A stretch of 64,000 bases of DNA from JBOEGW01 sp050633625. GTDB lineage: Bacteria; Pseudomonadota; Alphaproteobacteria; Rhodobacterales; Rhodobacteraceae. Made by a program: the position numbers and the translations under genes. The notes under the pieces were generated by a model. That model did not search any database and was not told where the DNA came from. It saw only the letters and a list, made by a program, of their open reading frames with translations. Location: NCBI GenBank assembly GCA_050633625.1, contig JBOEGW010000006.1, positions 124,001 through 188,000 of the forward strand, read 5' to 3'. Positions 60,742-64,000 of this stretch are shown here, in pieces (position 1 is the first letter of the stretch; every line of letters begins with the position of its first letter).

Positions 60742-62619
60742 CTAGCTCGCCTTGCGAATACCCATCAAGCGCGCGCGGGCCCGCGGATCGCTGTCAAACA
60801 AGGCTGCCAATTGTTCGGTCATTGCGCCTGCGAGCTGCTCTACATCGGTGATCGTGACAGCACGCTCATAATACCGCGTCACGTCATGGCCAATCCCGAT
60901 CGCGAGAAGTTCCACCGCCTTGCGCCGCTCCACCATGGAAATCACATCGCGCAGATGTTTCTCCAGATAGTTTGCAGGGTTCACCGACAAAGTGCTGTCA
61001 TCGACAGGGGCGCCGTCCGAAATCACCATCAAGATTTTGCGCGCCTCATGGCGGTTTGTCAGACGCCGATGCGCCCATTCCAGCGCCTCGCCGTCGATGT
61101 TTTCCTTGAGCAACCCTTCCTTCATCATCAGGCCAAGGTTGGCGCGGGTCCGCCGCATCGGCGCATCGGCGCTCTTATAAATGATGTGACGCAGATCATT
61201 CAGCCGTCCGGGGCCTTGGGGGCGCCCATCCGCGAGCCATTTTTCGCGCGCTTGCCCGCCCTTCCAAGCGCGGGTTGTGAAGCCAAGGATCTCGACCTTC
61301 ACATCACAGCGTTCCAAAGTGCGCGCCAAAACATCCGCACAGATGGCCGCGATCGAAATCGGGCGTCCGCGCATTGAGCCAGAATTATCCAGCAAGAGCG
61401 TCACAACAGTGTCGCGGAATTCCGTGTCCTTTTCGACCTTGAAAGAGAGCGGTGTTGTCGGGTTCGCCACAACCCGCGCGAGGCGTCCGGCGTCCAATAT
61501 ACCTTCCTCAAGATCAAACTCCCAACTGCGGTTTTGTTGGGCTTGCAGGCGGCGCTGCAACTTGTTTGCCAGACGCGAGACCGCGCCCTTGAGCGGTTCT
61601 AACTGCTGATCCAAATAGGCGCGCAACCGTTCAAGCTCGGCGGGCTGCGCCAAGTCTTCGGCCAGAATTTCCTCATCATTTTCAGAGTTATAGACCAAGT
61701 AATTTGGGTCAGCATCCGAGGGCGCGGGGGGTGTTGGCGGCTCCATCGGAGCCTCGCCTTCGGGCAATTCCGTCTCCTCGCCCATTTCCGCATCCGCGAG
61801 GTCATCCATCGAGACTTGCGCCTCAGAGCTGTCGTCCATCTGGTCTTGCGACTGCTCCGGGGAGGCGCCGCTGTCCTCATCTGGCGTGTCTTCGTCGGCT
61901 TGCGGTTCTTCTTGCTCCTCGGGCTGCTCTTCTTCTTGCGCCTCGTCGTTTTGGTCTTCGTCATTTTGATCCGGGTCTTCGCCCAATTGATCGCCGTACC
62001 CAAGATCATCAATCATCTGGCGCGCGAATTTGGCAAAGGCGGTTTGGTCGCTCAAAACGGCGTTCAAATCCTCAAGCGTGTCGCCGGCTTGGCCTTCAAT
62101 ATAATCGCGCCACAGGTCCATGACTGTGTTGGCCCCATCTGGCAAATCGCGCCCGGTTGCCAAGTGGCGCACCAAATATCCGGCGGCCTCCGCCAAGGGC
62201 GCATCCGCCTGATTTACAAGGCCCGGATAGCCTTTGCGCAGGGCTTCGTCGGCGATTTTGTGATCAATATTTGACGCCGTGCCGGGCATCGCGCGCGCAC
62301 CAACCGCCTCGCAACGCGCGGTTTCCATCGCGTCATAAAGGGCGCGGGCCATATCGCCGGGCGGCATATAGCGCGCATGGGTGGTTGGCTCATGAAACTT
62401 GTGACGCAGCGCCAAAGCATCCGCCGTGCCACGCGCCAACAAGACTTCATCGCGCGTCATGCGGCGGCTGACTTGCGGCAAGCGCACCATTTCGCCGGAT
62501 TGTCCTGAGGGATCGACGGTATATGTCACGTTCAACTCAGGGGCGTCCGCCATGACTTTGGTGGCTTCAGCGAGCGCTTTTTTGAACGGATCGGCGGGGT
62601 TGTCGCTTGGTTTTTGCAT
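60742..62619 (-). CDS. cobT: Aerobic cobaltochelatase subunit CobT
   Basis: A 625-aa subunit of the CobNST complex that inserts cobalt into hydrogenobyrinate a,c-diamide in aerobic B12 synthesis. Residues about 215-315 are a highly acidic Asp/Glu/Gln region. The C-terminal von Willebrand A domain has the MIDAS motif LLDNSGSMRGRPIS, with a later SDGAPVDDSTL. It works with the AAA+ protein CobS, normally adjacent; CobS is not in the window. Confidence 0.92.
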   Translation of the reverse strand: MQKPSDNPADPFKKALAEATKVMADAPELNVTYTVDPSGQSGEMVRLPQVSRRMTRDEVLLARGTADALALRHKFHEPTTHARYMPPGDMARALYDAMETARCEAVGARAMPGTASNIDHKIADEALRKGYPGLVNQADAPLAEAAGYLVRHLATGRDLPDGANTVMDLWRDYIEGQAGDTLEDLNAVLSDQTAFAKFARQMIDDLGYGDQLGEDPDQNDEDQNDEAQEEEQPEEQEEPQADEDTPDEDSGASPEQSQDQMDDSSEAQVSMDDLADAEMGEETELPEGEAPMEPPTPPAPSDADPNYLVYNSENDEEILAEDLAQPAELERLRAYLDQQLEPLKGAVSRLANKLQRRLQAQQNRSWEFDLEEGILDAGRLARVVANPTTPLSFKVEKDTEFRDTVVTLLLDNSGSMRGRPISIAAICADVLARTLERCDVKVEILGFTTRAWKGGQAREKWLADGRPQGPGRLNDLRHIIYKSADAPMRRTRANLGLMMKEGLLKENIDGEALEWAHRRLTNRHEARKILMVISDGAPVDDSTLSVNPANYLEKHLRDVISMVERRKAVELLAIGIGHDVTRYYERAVTITDVEQLAGAMTEQLAALFDSDPRARARLMGIRKAS

Positions 62620-62793
62620 GGGGCATTTAAACCACTCCGGGCAGGCCGCGTCCAGCGGTGACGGTGGGGGAAAAGAGATTTGGCGCTGTGCTTTTTGGGT
62701 GAGTTCATTGTGCGCACATGCGCAGAACTCTCAGTTGCGCCGGGGGGACTGCGCGTTCATTTGTAGGGAGAACAGTTTTTCAGGAGAAAACCA

Positions 62794-63378
62794 ATGACCA
62801 AACCCAAAATTGCCGTGATCCTCAGCTCCACCCGTGATGCCCGTTTCGCTGACAAGCCCGTCGAGTGGCTGATGAGCAAAGCGAAAGCGCGCGACGACTT
62901 CGATGTAGAACTCGTTGATCTGCGTGACTTTGATCTGCCCTTGTTTAACGAAATGGCCTCCAATGCGTTTATGCCGTCACAGGATCCGAATGTTGTGAAA
63001 TGGCAGGAAAAACTTGCTGAATTTGACGGCTACATTTTTCAGGTCGCGGAATTCAACCACTCGATCACTGGATCGCTGAAAAATGCCCTCGATCAAGCCT
63101 ATGTTGAGTGGGCGCATAAGCCGATGGGCTATCTTGGGTATGGTGGCGTCGGGGCTGCGCGGGCGATTGAACATTTGCGCACCATTGGTGTGGAGCTGCA
63201 AATGGTGCCTGTACGCAACGCCGTTCATATCGCAGCGGGCGGTTTCATGCAGGTGCATCCGATGGGGGCCAACGATGAGATGAGCGCGATTGAAGAGATG
63301 ATCGCCCCTTCCGCTGAAGCGATGTTTGATGATGTTGTTTGGTGGGCGAAAGCCACTATGGCTGCGCGCGCTGCTTAA
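62794..63378 (+). CDS. NADPH-dependent FMN reductase family protein
   Basis: A 194-aa flavodoxin-like protein: IAVILSSTRDARFADKP (FMN phosphate site) at the start, VAEFNHSITGSLKNALD and YLGYGGVGAARAIEHL further on. The family reduces FMN, quinones or chromate, or acts on azo compounds; the substrate is not known here. ATG 62794 follows CAGGAG. A terminator follows at 63402. Confidence 0.9.
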   Translation: MTKPKIAVILSSTRDARFADKPVEWLMSKAKARDDFDVELVDLRDFDLPLFNEMASNAFMPSQDPNVVKWQEKLAEFDGYIFQVAEFNHSITGSLKNALDQAYVEWAHKPMGYLGYGGVGAARAIEHLRTIGVELQMVPVRNAVHIAAGGFMQVHPMGANDEMSAIEEMIAPSAEAMFDDVVWWAKATMAARAA

Positions 63379-63400
63379 TGTCTGGCGACAAGATGAGAGA

Positions 63401-63429
63401 AAGGCCCGCCATCCCAGCGGGCCTTTTTT
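63401..63429 (+). terminator. Rho-independent terminator after the FMN reductase gene
   Basis: AAGGCCCGC-N7-GCGGGCCTT is a 9-bp stem followed by T5. It starts about 23 bp after the stop codon. Confidence 0.92.
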
Positions 63430-63452
63430 GTATGTGAGTGGTGCAAATGTGT

Positions 63453-63827
63453 TTAGCCAAGCAAGAGCGCGCGGCAGGAGCCGATTTCGACCGATGCACG
63501 GGTTGCGGCCCATGTGGCGTCTGCGCTGTCGTCATTGAAACTCGCGCGGGCGAGCAACCGGGCTTGAGCGAATTTGGCTTCAATGCGCTTTGCTAGGGTT
63601 TCACGCGCGCGGGTTTTGGGCATTACGGCGTCCAAAAGCGCGATCATCGCGGCGCGGTCGGCAACGATGTCCTCTGCAGGCGCGCCGATCAGCCATTGAT
63701 GTTCCATATGCGCGGAGTAGCGGCCCGTGCATTGCGCAAAGGTGGTCACAAGGTCGGTGGCGCGCGCAGGCATCGCGCAACTCAGGCTCAGGATGAGAGC
63801 CGCACCATATGACCAGATAGTTCTCAT
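63453..63827 (-). CDS. Small secreted hypothetical protein
   Basis: A 124-aa protein if it starts at the second ATG (63827); a start at 63836 adds three residues. A signal peptide covers the first 23 residues (MRTIWSYGAALILSLSCAMPARA-T). The mature part has two Cys, is Ala/Arg-rich, and appears helical. No family was recognised, and nothing nearby indicates a role. Confidence 0.7.
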   Translation of the reverse strand: MRTIWSYGAALILSLSCAMPARATDLVTTFAQCTGRYSAHMEHQWLIGAPAEDIVADRAAMIALLDAVMPKTRARETLAKRIEAKFAQARLLARASFNDDSADATWAATRASVEIGSCRALLLG

Positions 63828-63889
63828 ACCGCACATAAATACAGCATGTACGTTAATTTTCCGCCAATCAAGTGGGCGTTCTAAAAACT

Positions 63890-64000
63890 TTAACCGCGCG
63901 CCTCGGCTTCAAGCTGGCGATACAGGTCGCGGCACACGATTTGTTCATCCAGCAACAGCAGGTCATCGCCGGAAATTGTGCCATGGGCGTCGAGGTTCTT
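63890..64000 (-). CDS. C-terminal end of an unidentified protein (partial)
   Basis: The minus-strand frame is open from the right edge to a TAA at 63890-63892 and gives 36 residues ending DEQIVCRDLYRQLEAEARG. The rest lies beyond the window. Codon use matches the neighbours, and the piece is acidic and helical. No family can be assigned from so little sequence. Confidence 0.55.
   Translation of the reverse strand, partial: KNLDAHGTISGDDLLLLDEQIVCRDLYRQLEAEARG

Overview
The window looks like chromosomal DNA of a roseobacter-type alphaproteobacterium (Rhodobacteraceae). Supporting signs are the dcw gene order with DUF2484 membrane proteins beside murB, a DUF1127 gene followed by CCUCCUCCC-loop ('cuckoo'/CcsR-type) RNA hairpins, a Hint-domain protein, the membrane-bound cytochrome-c urate hydroxylase PuuD, and a dispersed intergenic repeat of the kind common in this family. 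No phage, insertion sequence, integron or CRISPR array was seen. Layout: 1-2773 is a urate-degradation set: puuE (partial, minus strand), uraH and puuD. 2921-6727 is a histidine block, hisB-hisH-hisA-hisF-hisE, interrupted by one secreted DUF2147 protein on the opposite strand. 6719-12326 holds an RsmJ-like methyltransferase, a CoA-binding protein, RlmB, tRNA-Tyr, a CmoA-like methyltransferase, tRNA-Gly, a TetR regulator with two operator-like palindromes, and DUF2306 and DUF2314 proteins. 12482-19011 holds pyruvate carboxylase, a short BLUF blue-light receptor, and a divergent MFS pump/MarR pair around a perfect 9-7-9 palindrome. The most interesting accessory locus is 19110-20865. A 142-aa protein with three exact W-L-R units at 4-residue spacing (WLRIWLRMWLRIY) lies directly upstream of a radical SAM/SPASM enzyme. 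A multi-helix leader precedes it and a 10-bp hairpin separates the two genes. This is the layout of a peptide-modifying (RiPP-like) system, and W-x-R is a pattern compatible with three-residue cyclophane chemistry. The function is inference. 20955-25771 has a UvrD/PcrA helicase with an unusual insertion, an array of eight CCUCCUCCC-loop hairpins arranged as four pairs downstream of a DUF1127 gene, and the Fe-S carrier Mrp/ApbC. 25929-26992 has two tandem VOC proteins. 26993-27805 is a non-coding region with three groups of TGGGA-type MraZ boxes. 27806-55192 is the division and cell-wall cluster: mraZ, rsmH, ftsL, ftsI, murE, murF, mraY, [Hint protein, minus strand], murD, [EamA transporter], ftsW, murG, murC, [Ala-rich repeat protein, GNAT, four small membrane proteins], murB, ddl, ftsQ, ftsA, ftsZ, bamD, recN. 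lpxC, usually expected between ftsZ and bamD in relatives, is absent there. 55304-64000 has a D-lactate dehydrogenase-type flavoprotein, a ClC channel, DUF427, an aminopeptidase P, the cobaltochelatase subunit CobT, an FMN reductase, a small secreted protein and the C-terminal end of an unidentified gene. All calls were made by reading the sequence; no database search was run.
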